This document shows, piece by piece, positions 1 to 7,781 of a stretch of DNA of 64,000 bases. The first letter of the stretch is position 1, and each line of letters begins with the position of its first letter. Below the pieces are notes generated by a model that had not been told where the DNA came from, ran no database searches, and worked only from the letters and a program-made list of their open reading frames with translations. The stretch comes from DATAWK01 sp036267255. GTDB taxonomy: Bacteria; Acidobacteriota; Terriglobia; Terriglobales; Acidobacteriaceae. The stretch spans positions 186,001-250,000 of the forward strand of contig DATAWK010000041.1 of NCBI GenBank assembly GCA_036267255.1, in the 5' to 3' direction. The translations under genes were made by a program, and so were the position numbers.

Positions 1-99
1 CCCAAGAAACGTCAGTATCAGCACCGGCGCAAGAAAGAAATGAAACCACGGATCGAAGCGGCTGTGGTTGGCGTAGGACTGCGGTTTTGTATCCGGCAT
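1..99 (-). CDS. DUF6526 family membrane protein, N-terminal fragment
   Basis: The window's left edge cuts this gene; only its first 33 codons are visible. The reading begins ATG at 99 after a GGGGGAG ribosome binding site and encodes MPDTKPQSYANHSRFDPWF followed by a hydrophobic run, the start of the first membrane segment. The 'xYANHxRFDPxFHFFxxPVL' opening matches my memory of the DUF6526 family of small two-segment membrane proteins of unknown function. The call rests on the N-terminus only. It lies 107 nt downstream of dacB on the same strand. Confidence 0.6.
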   Translation of the reverse strand, partial: MPDTKPQSYANHSRFDPWFHFFLAPVLILTFLG

Positions 100-206
100 A
101 TCTCTCCCCCTGGAGCAAAAGCACAGAAGGTGTAACTTGTGCTTTTGCTTTAAAAGACTGTGGCTATCACCATACTCGGTTCCAGGCCGCGCGTGGAGAT
201 GCCGAT

Positions 207-1814
207 CTAATTCGCCGCGGCAATCGCAGCCAGAACCGCATCGATCGTCTTCGTTGTGCCCGGCGTGTCCGGGCTATGCGCATTGCAAAGAATGGAAAAT
301 ACCAGCGTGCGGCCGCTGTGTGCGATGACATATCCGCTCAGGGCATTCACTCCATTCAGCGTCCCTGTCTTGGCAAAAACATGCCCCTGCAGCGGAGTGT
401 TGAGAAAGCGGTCGTCCAGCGTTCCATCCACACCGCCCACCGGCAGCGCGGTGCGGAACTGCGCTCCCCAGGGCTGCGCCGCAACATAGCGCAGCAGTTG
501 CGTCAACGCGCGCGGCGCGATCAGGTCGTTGTGCGACATGCCGGAGCCGTCATAGAAAAAGAAATCCTCCGGAGCCACGCCCGCATTGATCAAAAATTGC
601 CGCACCACCCGCGCTCCCTGCACGACGGAGCCATCCGTGCCGTATTGCTTGCCCAGCCGGCGCAAAAAAAGTTCTGCGTGGAGATTCTGGCTCACCTTGT
701 CGGTCAGCGTAAGGTCCTCCATCAATGGAACCGACGTGCGCGTTGCAAGAACCGTCGCCCCCGATGTTTCCGCTTCGGCCGGCAACGTCACCGGCAGCGC
801 TTGCGGCAGATTCACCGGCACCTGTCGTGTGGCTCGATAGTGCGTGGTATCGGTCGACCTGCGATGCCGCGCTACCGCCGTGCCGGTCACCTGCACGCCG
901 CGCGCAATCAGCATCTGGCGAAAGGCAATTGCCGCGAACTGCGCCGGGTCCTGAATCGCCAGCGCCAGGTGTGTGCCCGTACCGCCCACTGGCAGGGTGC
1001 CGAAAATGCGCACTGTGCTCGATCCCGGCTCGCGATCCGCGCCCAGCGAAGGCTGTCCTCCGGCGGCTGCCGTAGTCGCCGTATTTTCCACCGTGTAATA
1101 CGGAACATCCGGGTCCCAGCTGATCGTCACCGGATCGCCCGCCTGCGCTCCCGGCATAACGTTCAGATTCACCGTATTGTCATTCACCGTCAGCGCCGTC
1201 GCGGGGGCTCCGTCATCCCACATCAGATCGTCCCACGACCAGCCTGCACCGTACCGCTCATAAGGAAACGCTGTATCGTCCCCGACAATGTTGCCGGAAA
1301 TCGACTTCACCCCGTGCTGGACCACCTGGTCGGCCAGCGCCGCCAGCGCCGCCAAAGGCGCATTGGTCTGCTCCATTTTCAATTTGTACGGGTACACGAC
1401 GTTCGACATGGTCGCATCGCCATTGCCCTGCAATATCAGGTCGCCGTTCAGGCTTCCGTCAGCTTGCACCGGCCCACTGGCCAGAACCCGCGTGGTGACC
1501 GTCGCCGTTGGCCCCAGCAGCGCGAATGCCGTCGTCGTCGTACACAGCTTGTTGTTGGAGGCCGGGACAAACAGTTGTCCATCGTTTTTGGCGTAGATCG
1601 GATGGCCGTCCAGCGTGGTGACGGAGATGCCCCAATGCGCCTGCGCCGCGCCCGGAGCGGCCAGCAATGCGTCGATTTTATGTGTGAGCGCAGGCGAAGC
1701 AGCATGCGCTTTTCGCGCCGAATGCCGTGCGGCATGCAGTGTTGGTGAAAAGAAAAGCAAGAAGCAGAACAGAGGCAGAGAAAGAGACAATGAGCTCTTA
1801 AAACGAAAATGCAT
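207..1814 (-). CDS. dacB: D-alanyl-D-alanine carboxypeptidase/endopeptidase (PBP4 type)
   Basis: Periplasmic class-C low-molecular-weight penicillin-binding protein that trims or cleaves peptide cross-links of peptidoglycan; 535 aa, close to the usual size. Residues 8-28 form a signal peptide ending near LHA. The serine-peptidase S13 motifs are present in order: SNNK at 86-89 (nucleophile Ser86), SHN in 'DGSGMSHND' in the last third, and KTG in 'FAKTGTLNG' near the C-terminus. A large insertion separates the first two motifs, as is normal for the family. The start has no clear Shine-Dalgarno; a TACACT box lies 10 nt upstream, so the leader must be very short or absent. It is divergent from folP. 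Confidence 0.93.
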   Translation of the reverse strand: MHFRFKSSLSLSLPLFCFLLFFSPTLHAARHSARKAHAASPALTHKIDALLAAPGAAQAHWGISVTTLDGHPIYAKNDGQLFVPASNNKLCTTTTAFALLGPTATVTTRVLASGPVQADGSLNGDLILQGNGDATMSNVVYPYKLKMEQTNAPLAALAALADQVVQHGVKSISGNIVGDDTAFPYERYGAGWSWDDLMWDDGAPATALTVNDNTVNLNVMPGAQAGDPVTISWDPDVPYYTVENTATTAAAGGQPSLGADREPGSSTVRIFGTLPVGGTGTHLALAIQDPAQFAAIAFRQMLIARGVQVTGTAVARHRRSTDTTHYRATRQVPVNLPQALPVTLPAEAETSGATVLATRTSVPLMEDLTLTDKVSQNLHAELFLRRLGKQYGTDGSVVQGARVVRQFLINAGVAPEDFFFYDGSGMSHNDLIAPRALTQLLRYVAAQPWGAQFRTALPVGGVDGTLDDRFLNTPLQGHVFAKTGTLNGVNALSGYVIAHSGRTLVFSILCNAHSPDTPGTTKTIDAVLAAIAAAN

Positions 1815-1905
1815 GATGGTCGCGAGTGTAACACGCGCTCCCTTGCATCACTATCTCGCAGCAATCTCCGGTAGTGGTGCAGTTTGGCCATCGCTCTTGG
1901 GTAGA

Positions 1906-1962
1906 CCCCCGGCTTTAGCCGGGGGATAGAGAATGGCTAGACCTCGGCTTCAGCCGCTGAGG
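1906..1962. repeat. REP-like palindromic pair
   Basis: The first palindrome, CCCCCGGCTTTAGCCGGGGG at 1906-1925, has two 9-bp arms around TT. Sixteen bases on, at 1942-1962, lies a related imperfect one, CCTCGGCTTCAGCC then GCTGAGGG. Both share the GGCT-TN-AGCC core. They sit between the divergent starts of dacB and folP, where a terminator for neither gene is expected. This looks like a dispersed extragenic palindrome rather than a terminator. No second copy was seen in the window, so the repeat status is an inference. Confidence 0.45.
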
Positions 1963-2005
1963 GACTTCCCAGGCAAACTCCACCACCGCCCAATCTCCAC
2001 ATCGC

Positions 2006-2011
2006 TAGAAT
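2006..2011 (+). promoter_or_regulatory. -10 box of folP, leaderless arrangement
   Basis: TAGAAT ends 7 nt before the ATG at 2019. That is the normal distance from a -10 box to the first transcribed base, so the transcript would begin at the start codon. No clear -35 box is seen, partly because the palindromic repeat lies just upstream. Confidence 0.5.
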
Positions 2012-2018
2012 GAGGGGC

Positions 2019-2924
2019 ATGGCTGTCGCACCACGCCCGCTCTTCCACTGGAAGCTGCGCACGCGCTCCCTGCCGCTCGGCACGCGCACGCAGATTGTCG
2101 GCGTGCTCAACGTCACGCCGGATTCCTTCTCCGACGGCGGTCTCTACTTCGCCCGGGAGAGCGCCATCGAACACGCCCTGCGCCTGCTCGACGAAGGCGC
2201 CGACATTCTCGACATCGGCGGCGAATCGACGCGGCCCGGCGACCATCCGCCGCTTTCCGCGCAGCAGGAGATCGACCGCGTTGTGCCGATCATCGCAGCC
2301 GTGCTCCAGCAACGGCCCCAGGCCATCCTTTCGATCGACACCTACAAAGCGCAGACGGCCCAGGCCGCTGTCAGCGCCGGTGCGGAGATCGTCAATGACG
2401 TCAGCGGATTTTTGTGGGATCACGCGATGGCCGCGACCTGTGCGTCGCTCGGCTGCGGCGTGCTGCTGATGCATACACGCGGGCGTCCGCAGGAATGGCG
2501 CGCGCAACCCCCAATTCCGCCGCAGGAGATTGTGCCCCTGGTTCTGCGGGAGTTGGCGCAGCGAGCGCAGAGCGCGCGCGATGCCGGCGTCCATCAAGAA
2601 AATATTGTGCTCGATCCCGGCCTCGGCTTCGGCAAGATTGGCGAGGAAAATTATCCGCTGCTGGCAAACTTCGACCGGCTGCATGCGCTGGGCTATCCGC
2701 TTTTGGTCGGTGCGTCGCGCAAATCATTCCTGACGCGCACCATCCAACAAGCAACAGATCAGGAGCCCTCACCCGATGCCCGATTGCATGGCACGCTGGC
2801 CGCACACACCGCAGCCATCCTCGCCGGAGCGCATTTGATTCGCGTTCACGATGTTGCTGCTGCGCGAGACGCGGCTGCCGTCGCCGACGCCATTCGCGCC
2901 GCGGCGAAAATACTGCACCCTTAG
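2019..2924 (+). CDS. folP: Dihydropteroate synthase
   Basis: Cytoplasmic folate-pathway enzyme joining p-aminobenzoate to 6-hydroxymethyl-dihydropterin pyrophosphate; the sulfonamide target. Both family signatures are visible: VGVLNVTPDSFSDGG near the N-terminus and DIGGESTRPG about 30 residues later. The later 'DPGLGFGK' and 'GASRKSF' loops bind pterin and phosphate. Length is 301 aa with the ATG at 2019. I prefer this to the ATG at 2010 because the TAGAAT box ends 7 nt before 2019, and 2010 overlaps that box. The stop codon (2922-2924) overlaps that of the convergent rmuC gene (2921-2923). Confidence 0.95.
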   Translation: MAVAPRPLFHWKLRTRSLPLGTRTQIVGVLNVTPDSFSDGGLYFARESAIEHALRLLDEGADILDIGGESTRPGDHPPLSAQQEIDRVVPIIAAVLQQRPQAILSIDTYKAQTAQAAVSAGAEIVNDVSGFLWDHAMAATCASLGCGVLLMHTRGRPQEWRAQPPIPPQEIVPLVLRELAQRAQSARDAGVHQENIVLDPGLGFGKIGEENYPLLANFDRLHALGYPLLVGASRKSFLTRTIQQATDQEPSPDARLHGTLAAHTAAILAGAHLIRVHDVAAARDAAAVADAIRAAAKILHP

Positions 2925-4294
2925 GATGCCGGTTCGTCGTCCGCTGCGGCAGCCAAAGAAAGTCTGTCCGTCGAATCCTGCATCTTCCAATCCTGCGCCT
3001 GCAATTGGCGCGTGGTTTTGTCGAGGGGCGTCGGCGAAACCATTTCTTCTCCACTCACGCCCAGTTCTCGCATGCGACGCGCCGGCGGAAACACGCTGCG
3101 CTCCAGAGAACCCACCAGCCTGTCGTAGCTCTCCACACTCTTATTCAGGCTGGAGCCAAGCGTCGTCAGGTGCCCGGCCGTCGTGGTCAGCCGCTCATAT
3201 ACCTGTTGCGCCTGCTTCAGAATCTCCTTCGCCTCGCGCCGCAAGGAATCCTGCTGCCAGCCGAACGCTGCGGCCTTCAGCAAGGCAATCAACGTGGTCG
3301 GCGTGGCAAAAATAATCTTTTCGTTCGCGGCCTCTTCAAACAGCGCAGGCTCCACCTGCAGCGCCGCGTAGTAATACACATCTCCGGGTATAAAACAGAC
3401 CGTCAGATCAATGGCGTCTTCAAATGTTTTTTCATAGTGGCGCTTGGCAAGTCCCAGCGCGTGCGCACGAATGTTCCTGGCATGCTCCTTCATCTTCTGC
3501 TGCCGCAGATTTTCATCCTGCGCTTCGGCGGCATCCAGAAAACTGCTCACCGATGTCTTTGCGTCCACGACGATCTTGCGGCCATTCGGTAAATTGACAA
3601 TCAGATCGGGGCGATTGTCGTCCTGCGTCTGTTGCAGCGTAAAGTCGCAATGCTCCGTCATTCCGGCAAGCTCCACCACGCGGCGTAAAACAATTTCCCC
3701 CCATTTGCCGGTCGTGCGCGTGTCCCGCAGTGCCGACGACAGGCTCGTGGCAGCCTGTTGCAGTCTCGCCTGATCTTCTCCCAGCCGCAGCAGCTGCTGT
3801 CCCAGCTTCTCGTACGCGCCTTCGCGCTTCACTTCCAGTTGCTGCGTCTGCTCGTTCAGCTTGCCCAGCGTTTCCTTTACCGGCTGCAGCAGCTTATCGA
3901 TGGATTCCTGTTTCGCGTCAAACTGACGATTGGCCAATCCTAGAAACTGCTCGTTGTTGCTTTTCAGCGTTTCGGCAGCGAGCGCCTTAAATGTGTCGGT
4001 CAGCTCTTTTTTCGATTGTGTCAGCATCTCTCGTTCACTGGCCAGGGAACGCTGCGCCTCTTCCAGTTGCGTCTGCAGCCTCGTGTTTTCGCTGGTCAGG
4101 TTCGTGACCTGTCCGCGCAGGGTTGCCAGCTCTTCTTCCAGCTTGCTGTTCCTCACCGCCAGGTCGTCCACGCTTTGCTTCCGGGCCGCCAGCTCCGACC
4201 GCATGGCTCCCGCCGCCAGTGCACGCCCCAGCCACCATCCAATCGCCAGCGCCGCCACCGCGGTAACAATCACTCCGATTCCTTCTGCGTTCAT
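2921..4294 (-). CDS. rmuC: DNA recombination protein RmuC family
   Basis: RmuC-family protein, 457 aa, linked in E. coli to limiting inversions at short inverted repeats; it has a nuclease-like fold but its biochemical role is uncertain. Residues 5-28 are a membrane anchor. About residues 35-170 are a long coiled coil. The RmuC core follows, with 'TTGKWGEIVLRRVVELAGM' and 'VVDAKTSVSSFLDA', where the Asp and Lys of the PD-(D/E)XK-like site lie. A GGAGGAAG site lies upstream of the ATG. The gene converges on folP with overlapping stop codons. Confidence 0.93.
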   Translation of the reverse strand: MNAEGIGVIVTAVAALAIGWWLGRALAAGAMRSELAARKQSVDDLAVRNSKLEEELATLRGQVTNLTSENTRLQTQLEEAQRSLASEREMLTQSKKELTDTFKALAAETLKSNNEQFLGLANRQFDAKQESIDKLLQPVKETLGKLNEQTQQLEVKREGAYEKLGQQLLRLGEDQARLQQAATSLSSALRDTRTTGKWGEIVLRRVVELAGMTEHCDFTLQQTQDDNRPDLIVNLPNGRKIVVDAKTSVSSFLDAAEAQDENLRQQKMKEHARNIRAHALGLAKRHYEKTFEDAIDLTVCFIPGDVYYYAALQVEPALFEEAANEKIIFATPTTLIALLKAAAFGWQQDSLRREAKEILKQAQQVYERLTTTAGHLTTLGSSLNKSVESYDRLVGSLERSVFPPARRMRELGVSGEEMVSPTPLDKTTRQLQAQDWKMQDSTDRLSLAAAADDEPAS

Positions 4295-4484
4295 CGTTTG
4301 CCTCTGCTTCCTCCGCTTCCTCTACGCCGCGGCCACCTTCGCCAAAGCTTCCTCTCTAACTTTATCCGGGATTGCCCCTCCCAGCACGCCCATCCCCTGC
4401 TGCGCAGCTCCCTGCAGGGTGTGGGTCAGTTTGGAATTTGAGGGATTCGGTGGGATGATTGGAGCATACGGAAGAGGAAGCGGC

Positions 4485-4754
4485 ATGAAACTCCGAATCG
4501 CGATTTGGTCGGGTTTGGGTGCGCTTGTTGTCGTCGCCTGGAGAATCTACATCTCCGTGACGCTCTCGAATCCGCTTGGTACGGACGGCGTCGGGCGGGC
4601 TCTCGCCCATCTGACCTGCCCGATTTCGATTGCCAGCCAACATCCGCAAACTTTCTACTTCGTCCTTGCTGTAAATGCTGCCACCTATGCACTGGCCGGC
4701 GTAGTCGTGGAAACCACGCGGCGGTACTACCACGTTCACCCAAGTTCAAACTGA
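4485..4754 (+). CDS. Small membrane protein of unknown function (89 aa)
   Basis: I chose the ATG at 4485 because GAGGAAG lies 5 nt upstream; the reading frame itself stays open much further up, but there it is antisense to rmuC. The 89-residue product has a hydrophobic segment at about residues 4-26 and a second at about 58-75, with a charged C-terminus (TTRRYYHVHP). That predicts two membrane passes. I recognise no family. It stands between rmuC (divergent, 190 nt) and acpP (235 nt downstream), apparently as its own transcript. Confidence 0.6.
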   Translation: MKLRIAIWSGLGALVVVAWRIYISVTLSNPLGTDGVGRALAHLTCPISIASQHPQTFYFVLAVNAATYALAGVVVETTRRYYHVHPSSN

Positions 4755-4989
4755 CCCACCACCGCTCCCTGCAGATTGCTTTACACTACCGGGAGGCCCC
4801 AGTACACTTGGAGATTCGAGCAGGAGAAACACAGGCTGGAAAAGTGGGGCATCGGTTCCCACCGAAATGTTGCATCCGGCACTGGTTTCTCCATTTGTGC
4901 GGAATTCGGCTGCAATCTTGGCCGCCCTGCCCAATGATTATGGCAATCGTTCATAATAAAGGCCTACAAGAAATTTTCAGGAGAGAGAC

Positions 4990-5232
4990 ATGGCAACAGA
5001 CGAAAAGGTAAAACAGATCATTGTGGAACAACTGCAGGTGGATGAAGCCGAAGTCACCCCAGGTGCGTCTTTTCAGGAAGACCTGGGTGCCGATTCGCTC
5101 GACGTCGTCGAATTGGTAATGCAGTTTGAAGAGGCCTTCGACATCGAGATTCCCGACGAAGACGCCGAGAAGATCAAGACCGTGCAGGATGCGATCAATT
5201 ACATCAACGAGCACGGGAAAGGCAGCAAGTAG
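4990..5232 (+). CDS. acpP: Acyl carrier protein
   Basis: Carries growing acyl chains in type II fatty-acid synthesis. The 80-residue protein has the phosphopantetheine site GADSLDVVEL, with Ser36 in the DSL motif, and an acidic helix II (EEAFDIEIPDEDAEKI). An AGGAG site lies 5' of the ATG, and a CATAAT sequence at 4952-4957 is a plausible -10 box. The fabF start codon is only 3 nt after the acpP stop, so the two are translated together. Confidence 0.98.
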   Translation: MATDEKVKQIIVEQLQVDEAEVTPGASFQEDLGADSLDVVELVMQFEEAFDIEIPDEDAEKIKTVQDAINYINEHGKGSK

Positions 5233-5235
5233 ACC

Positions 5236-6483
5236 TTGAGGCGTCGTGTCGTCGTTACCGGGCTGGGCCTGATTTGCGGTGTGGGAAACACAGCACCGGA
5301 GGTCTGGCGTAATTTGCTGGCGGGCAAGAGCGGTATGGCCCCCATCACGGCGTTTGACACGACCGGCTTCTCGGTCACCTTTGCTGCGGAAGTCAAGAAC
5401 TTCGACCCCCACAACTTCATCGATAAAAAAGAAGCCCGCAAGATGGGACGCTTCATCCACTTCGCCATGGCTGCCGCGCAGGAAGCCATGGAATCGTCCG
5501 GCTTGAAAATTACGCCGGAAAATGCCGAACGGATCGGCGTGCATATCGGCTCCGGCATTGGTGGGTTTGACGTCATCGAGCGCGAACACAGCGCCATGCT
5601 CGCCGGTGGTCCGCGCAAGATATCGCCATTTTTTATTCCCGCAGCCATCGTGAATCTGGCCGCCGGACAGGTCAGCATTCGCTACGGCGCCAAGGGTCCC
5701 AATGAGGCCACGGCCACGGCCTGCACCACCAGCGCGCACTCCATCGGCAACGCCTATCGCACCGTCGAACGCGACGACGCCGACGTGATGATTGCCGGTG
5801 GCGCCGAGGCTTCCATCACTCCCATGGGCATTGGCGGATTCGCTGCCATGCGCGCGCTTTCCACGCGCAATGACGACCCCACCCACGCCTGCCGTCCCTT
5901 CGATAAAGACCGCGATGGTTTCGTCGTCGGCGAAGGCGCTGGCATTCTCATCCTGGAAGAACTGGAGCACGCCAAAGCCCGTGGCGCAAAGATTCTGGCC
6001 GAGATCATCGGCTATGGCATGAGCGCCGACGCCTTCCACATGACCGGCATGGCTCCTGAAGGCGAAGGCTGCGCCCGCGCCATGAAGAACGCCATCCGCA
6101 GCGCCGGTATCGAGCCCGTGCAGATTGATTACGTCAACGCCCATGCCACTTCCACTCCGCTGGGCGATGCCATGGAATCGAAGGCCATGGAGACGGTGTT
6201 TGGCGAACATGCCAGCAACCGCACGCTCAAGATCAGTTCCACGAAATCCATGACCGGCCACCTGCTCGGCGGCGCTGGCGGCCTCGAAGCCGGCATCACC
6301 ATACTCGCTCTGCAGAATCAGATGGTGCCGCCCACCGCCAATCTCGATCATCCCGATGCGGACTGCCGTCTGGACTACACTCCCAAAAAGCCTGTCGCGG
6401 CGAAGATCGACCTCGCGCTATCGAACTCCTTCGGCTTCGGCGGCACCAATGGCTCGCTCGTCTTTCGCCTCTGGACGGAATAA
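5236..6483 (+). CDS. fabF: 3-oxoacyl-ACP synthase II
   Basis: Condensing enzyme that extends acyl-ACP with malonyl-ACP. The 415-residue protein carries the Cys-His-His triad at Cys163 (TACTTSAHS), His303 (NAHATSTPLGD) and His342 (KSMTGHLLGGAGG), the same spacing as in E. coli FabF. Translation starts at TTG 5236, 3 nt after acpP. No other in-frame start gives the RRRVVVTGLG opening, and the end of acpP (GGGAAAGGCAGC) can serve as its ribosome binding site. Confidence 0.97.
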   Translation: MRRRVVVTGLGLICGVGNTAPEVWRNLLAGKSGMAPITAFDTTGFSVTFAAEVKNFDPHNFIDKKEARKMGRFIHFAMAAAQEAMESSGLKITPENAERIGVHIGSGIGGFDVIEREHSAMLAGGPRKISPFFIPAAIVNLAAGQVSIRYGAKGPNEATATACTTSAHSIGNAYRTVERDDADVMIAGGAEASITPMGIGGFAAMRALSTRNDDPTHACRPFDKDRDGFVVGEGAGILILEELEHAKARGAKILAEIIGYGMSADAFHMTGMAPEGEGCARAMKNAIRSAGIEPVQIDYVNAHATSTPLGDAMESKAMETVFGEHASNRTLKISSTKSMTGHLLGGAGGLEAGITILALQNQMVPPTANLDHPDADCRLDYTPKKPVAAKIDLALSNSFGFGGTNGSLVFRLWTE

Positions 6484-6550
6484 CAACAGAACGCTCGTTC
6501 CGTCGCCAAAACACGCACGGCGAAAATCACATCCAGGCGAAAAATACGCC

Positions 6551-6573
6551 ATTGATAGGAATTTCCTATCAAT
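6551..6573. other. Perfect 11-bp palindrome between convergent genes
   Basis: ATTGATAGGAA, one T, then TTCCTATCAAT. It lies 68 nt after fabF and about 109 nt from the end of miaA. Folded as RNA it gives a 10-bp stem with a 3-nt loop on either strand, but no T-run follows. It may stop convergent transcripts or be a protein-binding site; the sequence does not decide. Confidence 0.4.
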
Positions 6574-6681
6574 CCTCTTTGATTCATCGGATTTTCCGAA
6601 AACGAGAGTGCGCTAACGTGCTCGAATTGGCACTGAATTCAGCATTGTCAGCCCAGCCGTTGACGATGCAATAAAGATCCG

Positions 6682-7614
6682 CTATCGGCTTTTGCGCACC
6701 AGCGTCATCGCCGCTGTTTCCGTCTCCGGATCGTCGCCAAACCCTTGCAGCCAATGCACTTCCGGTTCGCGCCGAAACCATGTGGCCTGGCGCTTGGCAT
6801 AATTGCGATGTCCCTGCTGCGTGGCGGCAATGGCCGCGTCGCGAGACAACGCGCCCTGCAGCAATGCCCCTGCCTGTTTGTATCCGAGCGATGCAAGTGG
6901 CCTGCAATCAGAACCATAGCGCTCGATCAGCGATTTCGTTTCCTCCACCAGCCCGCGTTCAAACATCACCGCCGCGCGCTGATTGATGCGCGCATACAAT
7001 TCCGCGCGCGGCGGATCGAGGCCGATGCGCAGCATGCGAAATCCCTGCAGCGGCTCTCTGCCCGCACTCCACGCCTGCGACATGGGCTGGCGCGCCGTCA
7101 CGCAGATCTCCAATGCACGCATCAACTTAGGTGTGTCGTTGGCATGAATCTGCGCAGCGGAGGCTGGATCAAGACGTGTAAGCAGCTTATGCAGATGCGC
7201 GCTGCCTTGCCGCGCCGCGCGTTTTCGCAAACGGTCGCGCAACGTCTCCGACCGTGGCGGTCCTGCAAAAAGCCCCAATAGAAGCGCGCGCAGATAGAGT
7301 CCTGTACCGCCAGCAACAATCGGCAGATGCTGCCGTTCCACAATTTGCCGCAGCACGCTGCGCGCATCGCGGCTGTAATCGCCGGCCGTGTACGGTGTCT
7401 CCGGAGAAACAATGTCCAGCATGTGATGCGGTGCGCGGAGGCGTTCCTCCGCCGAGGGCTTGGCCGTGCCAATCTCCAGATCGCGATAGACGGCGACAGA
7501 ATCGCAATTGACGATCTCGCCCTGAAAGGCTTCGGCAAGGCGCAGAGACAACGCTGTCTTGCCGCTGGCCGTTGCACCCAGAACAACGACAAGCAGCGGC
7601 TCTTTTTCACTCAA
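6682..7614 (-). CDS. miaA: tRNA dimethylallyltransferase
   Basis: Adds a dimethylallyl group to N6 of A37 in tRNAs that read UNN codons. It has the P-loop GATASGKT about 12 residues from the proposed start, then DSVAVYRDLEIGTAKPS and HHMLDIVSP, the tRNA- and DMAPP-binding loops. The frame is open far upstream, but those codons overlap other genes. The TTG at 7614 gives 310 aa, the usual size. A GTG at 7647 is the alternative and would overlap the end of the 46-residue ORF. It is last in a TonB-like/small peptide/miaA run. Confidence 0.93.
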   Translation of the reverse strand: MSEKEPLLVVVLGATASGKTALSLRLAEAFQGEIVNCDSVAVYRDLEIGTAKPSAEERLRAPHHMLDIVSPETPYTAGDYSRDARSVLRQIVERQHLPIVAGGTGLYLRALLLGLFAGPPRSETLRDRLRKRAARQGSAHLHKLLTRLDPASAAQIHANDTPKLMRALEICVTARQPMSQAWSAGREPLQGFRMLRIGLDPPRAELYARINQRAAVMFERGLVEETKSLIERYGSDCRPLASLGYKQAGALLQGALSRDAAIAATQQGHRNYAKRQATWFRREPEVHWLQGFGDDPETETAAMTLVRKSR

Positions 7615-7640
7615 TGGGTCTGCCTGCGATTTGCGCGAGG

Positions 7641-7781
7641 CTACCACAGCCTCCACCAGCGCTGCAGAAAGATGGCATGCCAGCCTGCGCGCCATGCGCC
7701 GAACAGCAGAACCGCCAGCGCCAGCCAGAGCAGTCCGATTGCCTGACGGCGGCGCAACTCCCGCACGCCCGGCTCGCTCAT
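7641..7781 (-). CDS. 46-residue single-pass membrane peptide
   Basis: A short ORF with ATG at 7781 and TAG at 7641-7643. The start overlaps the stop of the TonB-like gene as ATGA, so translation is probably coupled. The product opens MSEPGVRELRRRQAIGLLWL and continues as one hydrophobic helix (about residues 15-35) followed by a Trp/Arg-rich tail. The basic N-terminus suggests an inside-out orientation. I recognise no family. The tight overlap and the membrane-like composition are the evidence that it is real. Confidence 0.6.
   Translation of the reverse strand: MSEPGVRELRRRQAIGLLWLALAVLLFGAWRAGWHAIFLQRWWRLW

Noticed and set aside
87..1748. Long plus-strand ORF of 553 codons
   Set aside because: It is antisense to dacB, very rich in Arg/His and without any family motif.
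4951..6351. Long minus-strand ORF of 466 codons
   Set aside because: It is antisense to acpP-fabF, low in complexity and has no motif.
6551..6573. Palindrome after fabF as a terminator
   Set aside because: The stem fits, but no T-run follows on either strand, so it was listed as unassigned.
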